Shown: piece by piece, positions 18,521 to 26,344 of the stretch | Numbering within the stretch: position 1 is the stretch's first letter | Layout: every line of letters begins with the position of its first letter | Program-made: the position numbers and the translations under genes | Assembly: GCF_014692505.1 (NCBI RefSeq) | Contig: NZ_JACNYK010000001.1 | Location: 1,373,922 to 1,437,921 of the forward strand | Direction: 5' to 3' | DNA length: 64,000 nt | Source of the DNA: Sphingobacterium arenae | GTDB lineage: Bacteria > Bacteroidota > Bacteroidia > Sphingobacteriales > Sphingobacteriaceae | Notes under the pieces: model-generated | Told to the model about the DNA's origin: nothing | What the model saw: only the letters and a program-made list of their open reading frames with translations | Databases searched by the model: none

Positions 18521-19615
18521 TTATTCGTTGTCTGTATTCATCGTAGACGAATCATTTTGTCGCGGGATACGCGAACGTTTGTAATCTCGCACAATACCCT
18601 TACCGTACTCATTGCTATAAACCTTAACCAATACGCCAATGGAAGAAAGGATCAATGGGCCAAAGATAAGTCCGAGCATACCGAAGAGGTTTAAGCCTAA
18701 TAATACACCAAATACCGTAATCATCGGGGGAACGTTTCCAATGGTTTTTAAAATGGTAAAACGTAGGATGTTATCTATCCCACCTACTAAAAAGAAACAG
18801 TATAGCGTTAGACCAATAGCATTCCCTAAAGAACCTGTAGCAAAGGCGATGAGGCAGATAGGTACATAAATCGTCATGGTTCCCAAAATAGGAATAATGG
18901 ATGCGATTCCTGTTAATAATCCAAGCAAGATATAACTTTCGACCCCGAAAATCCAATATCCTATCATCGCAACTATACCTTGAAAAAATCCAAGTATAGG
19001 GATTCCAAGCGCATTGGAACGGACCATCATGTTCACTTCATCCCATATCTCCTGTTTACTCGTACGGCTGAATGGGAGAGCGCGATATATGGTGATTTCC
19101 ATTTTCTTTGCATGCACCTGCATAAAATAAAGGACAAAGAGGGTTACGATAATGTTAACGGCTACCTCTGCAACGGAATTTAAGATATTAGGCACGTAAC
19201 GTGTCAAGTTTTGCAAAAAAGCTAATAATGCCGCGTCTGACATGTCGATATCCCTTAAGAGAGGTTTATCAGCCATATATTCCTTTAGCATGTTAAATTT
19301 CTCAATGATCTCATCGCGGTTGCCTAGAAAACTGTTGAGCTGTGCTATCAGATAATCGATAAGCGCCCACAGGGGCAATACGATAAAAACAACAGAAAGC
19401 ACGATAAAGAAGATACTGGTCAATGATTTTTTCCAGTGACGAACATCTGTAAGATGGAAATAAGACTTACGAAACAGGATATAAAGCGTAATGGCTCCCA
19501 AAAAGCCAGGTAAATAGTATAATAGATTACTGAAAACGAGAATCAATATCAAGACAATGATAATGATCAGCATAATCTGATTGATGGAATTGTTGTTAAT
19601 TTGTTTGTATTTCAT
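18521..19615 (-). CDS. AI-2E family transporter (PerM/TqsA-like)
   Basis: The protein has 364 residues with about seven or eight membrane helices (e.g. IMLIIIIVLILILVFSNLLYYLPG; LFVLYFMQV; GFFQGIVAMIGYWIFGV; GLLTGIASIIPILGTMTIYVP). The SIIPILGT signature and the C-terminal GLIFGPLILS pattern mark the AI-2E/PerM family. Members export autoinducer-2 or act as ion/proton antiporters; the substrate here is unknown. The charged C-terminal tail is cytoplasmic. It is transcribed alone and convergent with folC. Confidence 0.88.
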   Translation of the reverse strand: MKYKQINNNSINQIMLIIIIVLILILVFSNLLYYLPGFLGAITLYILFRKSYFHLTDVRHWKKSLTSIFFIVLSVVFIVLPLWALIDYLIAQLNSFLGNRDEIIEKFNMLKEYMADKPLLRDIDMSDAALLAFLQNLTRYVPNILNSVAEVAVNIIVTLFVLYFMQVHAKKMEITIYRALPFSRTSKQEIWDEVNMMVRSNALGIPILGFFQGIVAMIGYWIFGVESYILLGLLTGIASIIPILGTMTIYVPICLIAFATGSLGNAIGLTLYCFFLVGGIDNILRFTILKTIGNVPPMITVFGVLLGLNLFGMLGLIFGPLILSSIGVLVKVYSNEYGKGIVRDYKRSRIPRQNDSSTMNTDNE

Positions 19616-19700
19616 GTTTCGACGTTATACTGTCACAAAATACATAATTAGCCCCATTTTTCATTTATTTTTTTTGATGGCTAATGCCAAGCTCGGTCAT

Positions 19701-20783
19701 TTACATCTTGCTTTTCAAATCTAATATCTCTTCAATTTTGGGTTGAATGATTTTTACCATGCGTTCGAAACCAACATCTGTTGGGTGTGTCCCATCTATG
19801 GTGCCCTCATAATCGTCGCCGATTAGATGATCAGCAGGCAGGTAAAACAGGTTTTTATAGCCTGCTGCTAGCAATCGTTCATATTCTGTTCTGAAGTTTA
19901 CGTTTTGCTTATGCCGTTTTTTCTTCCATTCTAGGTTATAATTTCCGATCTGCCTTATAATACTCTCCATCATTAAGATAGGTGTGTTCGGATGTCTTTT
20001 TCTGAGTTCTTTTACGAACGCAAAAGTACGTTCTGTAACCTGCTCGGGCGAGCAATTGGGAACACAGTCCATGACGATAAGATCCACACCTTCGATGTCA
20101 TTTATCATTTGGGCGACGGACAGTTCCATTCGCGCATTACCACTGACGCCCATATTGATGACGTCGGCATGCATGCTGCGAGAGATTTTTGCCGGGTAGG
20201 CCAAACCTGGACGGCTTGCTGAGGCTCCATGTACGATACTGGAGCCATAAATGACTATTTTTTTGTCAAATTGTTGTATCGTAGGAGAAAACGAGGCATC
20301 TTCATCAATACGTAGTTGGAAGGAACGAAGTTCTTTATAAAGAGGGAAATAAAGAAGAAATTCTTTTTCGGTCTTCTCCATATTTTCGACGATAGTATAG
20401 CTACTCTCTGCTTTTTTCAATTGGGGACGTGCAACACCAGCGAAACGCCAGCCATCAGGTTCTTTCACATAGGCATCAAAGCCACGAGACATAATAGGAG
20501 TCGAGTTATTACCCAATGCGGCATCAGCCGTTTCCCAGTCAATGGAAAGTTTAGCACTATTTGTGCGGAAGGTAATAAATAGCCCCGCAGCATGTGCATA
20601 TAACTTCTTCACCGCAGGGGGGATATTGTGGTATTTTATGGTGTCTACCCGGTGAAAACCAGGGACTTCAGAAAACGCCCGACCTTGCACAGTAAGAATA
20701 GATGATGGGATAACTTGTTGAGCCCGTATGCCGGTAAGACTACTCAGTAACACAATAATCACCAAGAGATATTTTTTTTGCAT
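19701..20783 (-). CDS. Secreted SGNH/GDSL-family hydrolase
   Basis: The protein has 360 residues with a signal peptide ending IRAQQ (about residue 22). An N-terminal beta domain (about 25-165) precedes the SGNH hydrolase fold. The nucleophile block is VIYGSSIVHGAS with Ser182 in the GDS position, block II Gly is in GVSGNARME, block III is DCVPNCS (Asn), and the Asp/His pair is in DGTHPTDVGF. Such two-domain enzymes deacetylate polysaccharides or cleave other esters in the periplasm; the substrate is unknown. A consensus promoter lies at 20804-20835 and interleaves with the rplM promoter. Confidence 0.88.
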   Translation of the reverse strand: MQKKYLLVIIVLLSSLTGIRAQQVIPSSILTVQGRAFSEVPGFHRVDTIKYHNIPPAVKKLYAHAAGLFITFRTNSAKLSIDWETADAALGNNSTPIMSRGFDAYVKEPDGWRFAGVARPQLKKAESSYTIVENMEKTEKEFLLYFPLYKELRSFQLRIDEDASFSPTIQQFDKKIVIYGSSIVHGASASRPGLAYPAKISRSMHADVINMGVSGNARMELSVAQMINDIEGVDLIVMDCVPNCSPEQVTERTFAFVKELRKRHPNTPILMMESIIRQIGNYNLEWKKKRHKQNVNFRTEYERLLAAGYKNLFYLPADHLIGDDYEGTIDGTHPTDVGFERMVKIIQPKIEEILDLKSKM

Positions 20784-20803
20784 ATATTATCGATTAGGTT
20801 TTC

Positions 20804-20835
20804 CAAACATAAATAAAATGTTTTGTATTTTCAAA
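20804..20835 (-). promoter_or_regulatory. Promoter of the SGNH hydrolase gene
   Basis: On the minus strand TTTG (20832-20835) and TATGTTTG (20804-20811) are separated by 20 bp and match the Bacteroidota consensus exactly. The predicted start is near 20799, giving a leader of about 16 nt. It interleaves with the opposing rplM promoter. Confidence 0.7.
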
Positions 20836-20853
20836 TTCATTGTTGTACCTTTG
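20822..20853 (+). promoter_or_regulatory. Promoter of the rplM-rpsI-rpsB operon
   Basis: TTTG (20822-20825) and TACCTTTG (20846-20853) are separated by 20 bp, an exact consensus match. The predicted start is near 20858, which leaves a leader of about 63 nt before the GTG start of rplM. That leader has a small hairpin, ATTGTA (20862-20867) with TACAGT (20873-20878) around GGGAT, which could be part of a ribosomal-protein leader element; that last point is speculative. Confidence 0.8.
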
Positions 20854-20920
20854 CAGACCTTATTGTAGGGATTACAGTAGGAAAGAACATTTTTATTAAT
20901 ATTTATTTAATCGAAAGCAA

Positions 20921-21364
20921 GTGAATACGTTAAGTTACAAAACTGTCTCTGCCAACAAAAACACCGTTAACAAGGAGTGGATTGTTGTTGACGCTGAAGG
21001 AGAGATTTTGGGGCGCTTAGCAAGCCAGATTGCGAAAGTAATTCGTGGTAAGCATAAGCCGGAGTTCACCCCACACGTAGACTGTGGAGATAACGTGATC
21101 GTTATCAATGCAGACAAAGTAAAGTTGACTGGGAACAAATTAAGCGACAAGGTGTATACCCGTTACACAGGCTACCCAGGTGGTCAGCGCTTTACCTCTC
21201 CAAAAGAAATCTTGGCTAAGCATCCGGAACGTCTTATTGAGAAGGCAGTTCGTGGTATGTTGCCTAAAAATCGTTTAGGTCGTCAATTATTTGGAAACCT
21301 TTATGTTTATGCAGGTACAGAGCACAAGCATGAGGCGCAGAAACCAAAACCAGTTAAATTTTAA
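20921..21364 (+). CDS. rplM: 50S ribosomal protein L13 (uL13)
   Basis: The protein has 147 residues starting at GTG. Typical L13 blocks are present: [20 protein letters not shown] (about 21-40), [18 protein letters not shown] and the C-terminal [20 protein letters not shown]. It binds 23S rRNA early in 50S assembly. It is first in an operon with rpsI (11 bp downstream), the conserved L13-S9 arrangement, and is driven by a consensus promoter. The GTG start fits the alignment with the family N-terminus, and no in-frame ATG lies closer. Confidence 0.97.
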   Translation: MNTLSYKTVSANKNTVNKEWIVVDAEGEILGRLASQIAKVIRGKHKPEFTPHVDCGDNVIVINADKVKLTGNKLSDKVYTRYTGYPGGQRFTSPKEILAKHPERLIEKAVRGMLPKNRLGRQLFGNLYVYAGTEHKHEAQKPKPVKF

Positions 21365-21368
21365 GGAG
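21363..21368 (+). promoter_or_regulatory. Strong Shine-Dalgarno site of rpsI
   Basis: AAGGAG overlaps the rplM stop codon and ends 7 nt before the rpsI ATG. Most starts in this window have no such motif, so this site stands out. Confidence 0.7.
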
Positions 21369-21375
21369 AGCAAAT

Positions 21376-21762
21376 ATGTCAACAACAAATACTTCAGGAA
21401 GAAGAAAGACAGCCGTTGCCCGCATTTATTTATCTGCTGGTAGTGGAAACATTATCGTAAACGGTAAAGATTATAAAGAGTATTTTCCAACATTGCCATT
21501 GCAATATATTGTTACTCAGTCTGTTGAGGTAGCAGGTGTTGCTGGAAATTTTGATGTAAAAGTTAACGTGAATGGTGGTGGCGTTAAGGGCCAAGCTGAA
21601 GCGGTACGTTTAGCTATAGCGAAAGCTCTAGTAGAACTTGACCCAGAGGTAAAACCAGCGTTGCGTGCTAAAGGTTTGATGACACGTGATGACCGTATGG
21701 TTGAGCGTAAGAAACCAGGGCGTCGCAAAGCACGTAGAAGGTTCCAATTCAGTAAACGTTAA
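21376..21762 (+). CDS. rpsI: 30S ribosomal protein S9 (uS9)
   Basis: The protein has 128 residues with the S9 hallmarks: GRRKTAVARIYL at the N-terminus, GKDYKEYFP, and the basic C-terminal tail RKKPGRRKARRRFQFSKR, whose last residues reach the ribosomal P site and contact tRNA. It lies between rplM and rpsB in one operon and has a strong Shine-Dalgarno sequence. Confidence 0.98.
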   Translation: MSTTNTSGRRKTAVARIYLSAGSGNIIVNGKDYKEYFPTLPLQYIVTQSVEVAGVAGNFDVKVNVNGGGVKGQAEAVRLAIAKALVELDPEVKPALRAKGLMTRDDRMVERKKPGRRKARRRFQFSKR

Positions 21763-21764
21763 TC

Positions 21765-21773
21765 AAAGGAGGA
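21765..21773 (+). promoter_or_regulatory. Near-perfect Shine-Dalgarno site of rpsB
   Basis: AAAGGAGGA, with GGAGG ending 8 nt before the ATG at 21781, is almost full complementarity to the 16S tail. This is exceptional in a Bacteroidota genome, where most genes lack the motif. Confidence 0.8.
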
Positions 21774-21780
21774 TCAAAAA

Positions 21781-22587
21781 ATGGCAAGAACAACATATCA
21801 AGAACTATTGGATGCAGGTGTTCACTTTGGTCACCTTACTCGTAAGTGGGATCCGAAAATGGCTAAGTACATTTTCATGGAACGCAACGGTATCCACATC
21901 ATCGACTTGAACAAAACTTTAACGAAATTAGAGGAAGCTGCTTCAGCTATCAAACAAATCGTTAAATCAGGTCGTAAAGTGCTATTTGTAGCAACAAAAA
22001 AACAAGCAAAAGAAATCATCTCTGAGCAAGCGAAAGCAGTAAATATGCCGTTCGTAACAGAAAGATGGTTGGGGGGTATGCTTACTAACTTTGCAACAGT
22101 GCGTAAGTCTATCAAGAAAATGTCTAACATTGACAAAATGCAAAAAGACGGTACATATGCGGTATTGTCTAAAAAAGAGAAGCTCATGATTCAACGCGAG
22201 CGTGTGAAATTGGAGAGTCTTTTAGGAGGTATCGCTGATTTGAATCGTTTGCCTGCTGCTTTGTTTGTCATCGATGTAAAAAAAGAACATATAGCGATTT
22301 CAGAAGCAATCAAGTTGAATATTCCTACTTTTGCAATGGTGGATACCAACTCGGATCCTTCTAATATCGACTTCCCTATTCCTGCAAATGATGATGCTAC
22401 AAAATCAATTAGCTTAATCGCAAGCATTATAGGAAAGGCTATTCAAGAAGGTTTGGATGAACGCAAACGCGATAAGGAAGAAGAGGCTGAAAAAGAAGCG
22501 GTAGCTGCTAAGGCTGCGGTAGATAACGGTGAAGCTGAAGAAGCTAACACTGGAAAGCGTCCTCGTAAAGCAAAAGACGGAGAATAA
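21781..22587 (+). CDS. rpsB: 30S ribosomal protein S2 (uS2)
   Basis: The protein has 268 residues. Family blocks include LLDAGVHFGHLTRKWDPKM, NGIHIIDLNKT, FVATKKQAKEII, RWLGGMLTNFATV and the later FAMVDTNSDPSNIDFPIPAN. The last 40 residues are a Glu/Ala/Lys-rich extension (KEEEAEKEAVAAKAAV), longer than in E. coli S2. It assembles late on the 30S subunit. It lies 18 bp after rpsI with a near-perfect Shine-Dalgarno sequence, and a hairpin follows before tsf. Confidence 0.98.
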   Translation: MARTTYQELLDAGVHFGHLTRKWDPKMAKYIFMERNGIHIIDLNKTLTKLEEAASAIKQIVKSGRKVLFVATKKQAKEIISEQAKAVNMPFVTERWLGGMLTNFATVRKSIKKMSNIDKMQKDGTYAVLSKKEKLMIQRERVKLESLLGGIADLNRLPAALFVIDVKKEHIAISEAIKLNIPTFAMVDTNSDPSNIDFPIPANDDATKSISLIASIIGKAIQEGLDERKRDKEEEAEKEAVAAKAAVDNGEAEEANTGKRPRKAKDGE

Positions 22588-22607
22588 TATTCCTCTCCGT
22601 GTGGAAG

Positions 22608-22678
22608 CCGGATGAACAAGTGTTAGTCTTTATGGAGCATTGCTTCGCGGAGTCTACATAAGTTCGTCCGGTTTTTTT
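22608..22678 (+). terminator. Long hairpin with T-run between rpsB and tsf
   Basis: Outer arms CCGGATGAAC (22608-22617) and GTTCGTCCGG (22662-22671) pair over 10 bp with one G-T and are followed directly by T7. The 44-nt interior can itself form a small hairpin (GGAGC/GCTTC). This is a terminator or partial attenuator that would lower readthrough from the ribosomal operon into tsf. Confidence 0.75.
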
Positions 22679-22768
22679 ATTATTTAACAAAAGTTTAATG
22701 CCTGCGTTACATATACATATTATACTTGTCAGGCTGTCGAATTGTAAAAATTATTAAAGAAATAAAAC

Positions 22769-23605
22769 ATGTCAGTAAAAATTTCTGCATCAGATGTAAA
22801 CAAATTGCGTCAACAAACGGGCGCTGGTATGATGGATTGTAAAAAAGCATTAGTAGAATCAAATGGTGATTTCGAAGCTGCTATCGATTATTTGCGTAAA
22901 AAAGGTGCTAAAGTTGCTGCTAGCCGTCAAGATCGTGATTCTAACGAGGGTGTGGTTATCGCTAAGGCCACTGCTGATGGAAAATCAGGTATCGTAGTGG
23001 AGGTGAACTGTGAGACAGACTTCGTAGCAAAAAATGCAGACTTCGTAGCCTTCGCAGAAAAAATCGCTGACATCGCTTTGCAAAATAACCCTGCTTCCGT
23101 TGAGGAATTGAAAGCTTTAGAGCTGGATGGTAAAAAAATTGGCGACGCTTTAATCGAGCAAACTGGTGTGATCGGTGAAAAAATCGATGTTTCTAAGTAC
23201 GAAACTGTTTCTGCAGAGAAAGTGGTAGCCTATATCCACGGAAATTATCGTTTAGGTGTATTGGTTGGCCTTTCTGCTAATGTAGCAGGGATTGATGAAG
23301 CTGGTAAAGATGTGGCTATGCAAATTGCTGCAATGAACCCTGTTGCAATCGATAAGGATGGTGTAGATCAAGAGATCGTTGATCGTGAAATCGCTATTGC
23401 GAAAGAACAAATTATCGCAGAAGGTAAGCCTGCTGAAATGGCGGAGAAAATTGCACAAGGTAAATTGAACAAATTCTTCAAAGATACGACGTTATTAAAC
23501 CAAGAGTTCGTGAAAGACTCTTCTAAAAATATTGCTCAATTCTTAGATTCCGTTTCTAAAGGTTTGACGGTCAATGCATTTAAGCGCGTTCAATTAGGGG
23601 CATAG
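22769..23605 (+). CDS. tsf: Translation elongation factor Ts
   Basis: The protein has 278 residues. The N-terminal UBA-like domain has LRQQTGAGMMDCKKAL (about 12-27), followed by the core motif VVEVNCETDFVAKNADF (about 76-92), which exchanges GDP for GTP on EF-Tu, and the dimer core (HGNYRLGVLVGLSAN). The rpsB-tsf order is conserved across bacteria. A TATACTTG element at 22721-22728 (one mismatch) may give it its own promoter after the hairpin behind rpsB. No Shine-Dalgarno is visible, in contrast to rpsI and rpsB. Confidence 0.98.
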   Translation: MSVKISASDVNKLRQQTGAGMMDCKKALVESNGDFEAAIDYLRKKGAKVAASRQDRDSNEGVVIAKATADGKSGIVVEVNCETDFVAKNADFVAFAEKIADIALQNNPASVEELKALELDGKKIGDALIEQTGVIGEKIDVSKYETVSAEKVVAYIHGNYRLGVLVGLSANVAGIDEAGKDVAMQIAAMNPVAIDKDGVDQEIVDREIAIAKEQIIAEGKPAEMAEKIAQGKLNKFFKDTTLLNQEFVKDSSKNIAQFLDSVSKGLTVNAFKRVQLGA

Positions 23606-23616
23606 TTCCTGTTCGT

Positions 23617-23664
23617 GGCAAAAATAAAGCCTGTCTGATCGTTCGGACAGGCTTTATTTTTGCC
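23617..23664. terminator. Terminator after tsf
   Basis: An inverted repeat has arms ending GCCTGTC and GACAGGC, extended by A/T-rich flanks (GGCAAAAATAAA and TTTATTTTTGCC) to about 19 bp with a short loop. The T-rich right arm makes it an intrinsic terminator, potentially in both directions. Confidence 0.85.
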
Positions 23665-23775
23665 TGAAAAATTAAAATTTAACCTATTTTAAGATACAAT
23701 CACTAAACTTTTACTTTTTTTTGTCATCTTTATAAGATGGGCACTTTACCCATAGTATAATAGGAAGGACTTTGG

Positions 23776-25491
23776 ATGAATATGTTTAAAAAAATAGCTT
23801 ATATCGGATTGCTTGTTATTGTAGGATTGTTTTGCACAACGTGTATGTATGCACAGCAGGCACAAACTGACGACAAACCGTATAAGCAGTTGTTGGTCGA
23901 TGTGGAAGCAAGGCTACGCACGGGGGACTTCGCAGGGGCGATAGAAAAACTGGATGACATTATCGCCAAATATCCCGATGCAGCGGAAGTATATTATGCT
24001 AAGGCACTTTTATATGGACAAGCCCGCAATTTCGATGTAGCGATTTCGTTGACAGAAAAGGCATTAGAAATAGAGCCTAAAAATATGTTATATGTCAACT
24101 ATCTAGTGGAATTATATAAAGGCAAGGGAGATGTTGCTGCTGCGATTCCCGTTATCGACCGAGCAATCGCTATATATCCGAATAACGCATCGCTGTACCG
24201 GGAGAAAATGCTCTTGTTACATGCTTCAAAGCAATCAGATGAAGCTTTGAAGATATATGATGACGCGGTTGCCGAGTTTGGAAGCTCCGACACGTTAGAT
24301 GTGATGAAAGCGGAGATGTTACTTGATTTGGATAGAAAGCAGGAAGCAGAAAAATTGTTATTACCGCAAGTTCAAAATAACACTAGCCTCCGCCAGGTTT
24401 ACAGCACCTTAGGATTCATATACATGGATCGGAATGCTACGAAGCGAGCCGTACAGATATTAGAGAAAGGATTGAAGAACACGGAAGACCCGCTCTTATA
24501 TTTAGATCTTGCAGATGCATATACAGCGGAAAAAAAAGATAAACAGGCCTTTGAGTCGTTGCGAAAAGCTTTCGAATCGATGGATGTTAATTATATGGAT
24601 AAACATCGCGTGATGTTTACATTATTGAGTGGGAAGTCAGGTTTTAAACTGGAGCAAATTCAGCAGTTAGCTAATATATTGGTGTTGAAACACCCACGCA
24701 TAGCCGATAGCCATGTAGCGAAAGGCGATGTGCTTTGGAGACAGGGAAACTTGCAAGAGGCGAGATCCCTTTTCCTTACAGCTGTAGGGATCAATCAGGC
24801 ACATGTAGATGCTTGGCGGATGTTGATGAATGTGGAAATGGCACTTAATGAGGTTGATCAAGCAATTCATCACGGTTTAGAGGCATTAGAAGTAAATCCC
24901 AATAATCCGATGCTGTTGTATTTTACCGGCTTGGCTTATATGGTGAAGGATGACGGAGAAAATGCCCGCAAAATGATGGAAGCGGCATTGGATAACAATG
25001 GAGAGGATAATACGTATTTACAGTCGCTTATTTATGCGGGGCTTGGTGATCTATACCATAAACTGGAGATGGCGGATGTATCTGATGTTGCGTATGAAGA
25101 GGCCATAAAACTTGACAGTACAAACGCTACTGCTATGAATAACTATGCATACTATCTGGCAGAGCGTAAAGAGAAGCTCGATTTGGCAGAAAAACTTTCT
25201 CGACAATCCAACGAATTGGAACCTGCATCTGCTACTTTTCAAGATACTTACGCATGGGTACTTTTTCAGCAAGAAAATTATAAAGAAGCCCTAAAATGGA
25301 TAGAAAAGGCAGTTCACGGATCATCGCCGTCAGCGGTACTATATGAGCATTATGGTGATATCCTTTTTAAATCTGGGAATAGTAAAGATGCGTTAAAGCA
25401 ATGGCAAAGAGCATTGACGATGAGTGACGGAAGTGACGTCGATGTGGAGAAATTAAAATCAAAAATAGAAACAAAAAAATATGTGGAGTAG
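23776..25491 (+). CDS. Exported TPR-repeat protein
   Basis: The protein has 571 residues with a signal peptide ending CMYAQQ (about residue 28). TPR units run from about 35 to 560 (AEVYYAKALLYGQARNFDVAISLTEKAL; LYLDLADAYTAEKKDKQAFESL; AMNNYAYYLAERKEKLDLAEKL; VLYEHYGDILFKSGNSKDALKQW). Its last codons overlap the DUF4292 gene by 11 bp, so the two are translationally coupled. That pairing suggests joint action in outer-membrane biogenesis, for example as a scaffold for lipoprotein handling (inference). No catalytic motif is visible. Confidence 0.8.
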   Translation: MNMFKKIAYIGLLVIVGLFCTTCMYAQQAQTDDKPYKQLLVDVEARLRTGDFAGAIEKLDDIIAKYPDAAEVYYAKALLYGQARNFDVAISLTEKALEIEPKNMLYVNYLVELYKGKGDVAAAIPVIDRAIAIYPNNASLYREKMLLLHASKQSDEALKIYDDAVAEFGSSDTLDVMKAEMLLDLDRKQEAEKLLLPQVQNNTSLRQVYSTLGFIYMDRNATKRAVQILEKGLKNTEDPLLYLDLADAYTAEKKDKQAFESLRKAFESMDVNYMDKHRVMFTLLSGKSGFKLEQIQQLANILVLKHPRIADSHVAKGDVLWRQGNLQEARSLFLTAVGINQAHVDAWRMLMNVEMALNEVDQAIHHGLEALEVNPNNPMLLYFTGLAYMVKDDGENARKMMEAALDNNGEDNTYLQSLIYAGLGDLYHKLEMADVSDVAYEEAIKLDSTNATAMNNYAYYLAERKEKLDLAEKLSRQSNELEPASATFQDTYAWVLFQQENYKEALKWIEKAVHGSSPSAVLYEHYGDILFKSGNSKDALKQWQRALTMSDGSDVDVEKLKSKIETKKYVE

Positions 25492-26263
25492 AGTAGTTTT
25501 GCTCGTGGTGGTGAGTGTCGTGGCCTTTACTTCTTGTAAAACGAAACGAAAAGTAACTATGCCTACGCATGACACACCAGCGGAAACTGGGAACGCCCTT
25601 GCAACGAATATCAAGACTTTCGAAATGAGTAATCTGGATTTTTATACCTTTTCCGGACGAGCAAAAACAAAGATCGAGATGGGTAAAAACATACAGGATG
25701 TTACATTAAATGTACGAATAGAACGCGATAAAGCGATTTGGTTATCTGTTACAGCCATATTGGGCGTTGAGGTAGCTCGAATCTTAATAACCCCCGACAG
25801 TGTTAAAATACTCAATAAATTGCAGGGAGAGTATATCGCAAAACCTTTTCATTATATATATAATTATACAAATCGAGGTGTTACCTTTGCTATACTACAA
25901 GATCTATTGATGGCAAATGTGTCTTCTAATTTGTTACGTACCAACGACGTACAGGTGGCTAGTGCTACAGATGAATTCATTGTCGTTGGGATTAAAGAAG
26001 AATTATCCTATCAGTATCGTATTAATAAAGAAAATAGACCTTTCAATTTTGTCTTGCAAGAAGTGGGGGGTGGGCATAATCTTGAAGCGTTTTACGGAGA
26101 CTATGTGAAAACGAACGGTTATAATTTTCCGGAAGATATGGCGTTAAATATCGTAGGGGAAGAGGTGTCGTTGAAAGCACGGTTGGGGTATAACCGTGTT
26201 TCTTTTAATGAGCATATCGAAATGCCCTTTTCTGTTCCTAGTCGGTACAAAGTAATAAATTAG
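25481..26263 (+). CDS. DUF4292 family lipoprotein, LolB-like
   Basis: The protein has 260 residues. A short hydrophobic leader ends in the lipobox-like FTSC, so the mature protein probably starts at a lipidated Cys near residue 19. The rest forms strands consistent with the open half-barrel of LolA/LolB-type lipoprotein carriers (YTFSGRAKTKIEMGKNIQDV; KAIWLSVTAILGVEVARILI), and DUF4292 is regarded as the Bacteroidota counterpart. It would insert lipoproteins into the outer membrane. It overlaps the TPR gene upstream, and the EnvC-like gene follows by 81 bp, in a run of envelope genes. Confidence 0.8.
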   Translation: MWSRVVLLVVVSVVAFTSCKTKRKVTMPTHDTPAETGNALATNIKTFEMSNLDFYTFSGRAKTKIEMGKNIQDVTLNVRIERDKAIWLSVTAILGVEVARILITPDSVKILNKLQGEYIAKPFHYIYNYTNRGVTFAILQDLLMANVSSNLLRTNDVQVASATDEFIVVGIKEELSYQYRINKENRPFNFVLQEVGGGHNLEAFYGDYVKTNGYNFPEDMALNIVGEEVSLKARLGYNRVSFNEHIEMPFSVPSRYKVIN

Positions 26264-26344
26264 GGATAATCATAAAATCATAAAAAAGCATAAAATAATT
26301 TTTATTTTTGTAGGCTTATTTTTGCCGAAAAGAGAAAACGGTAC

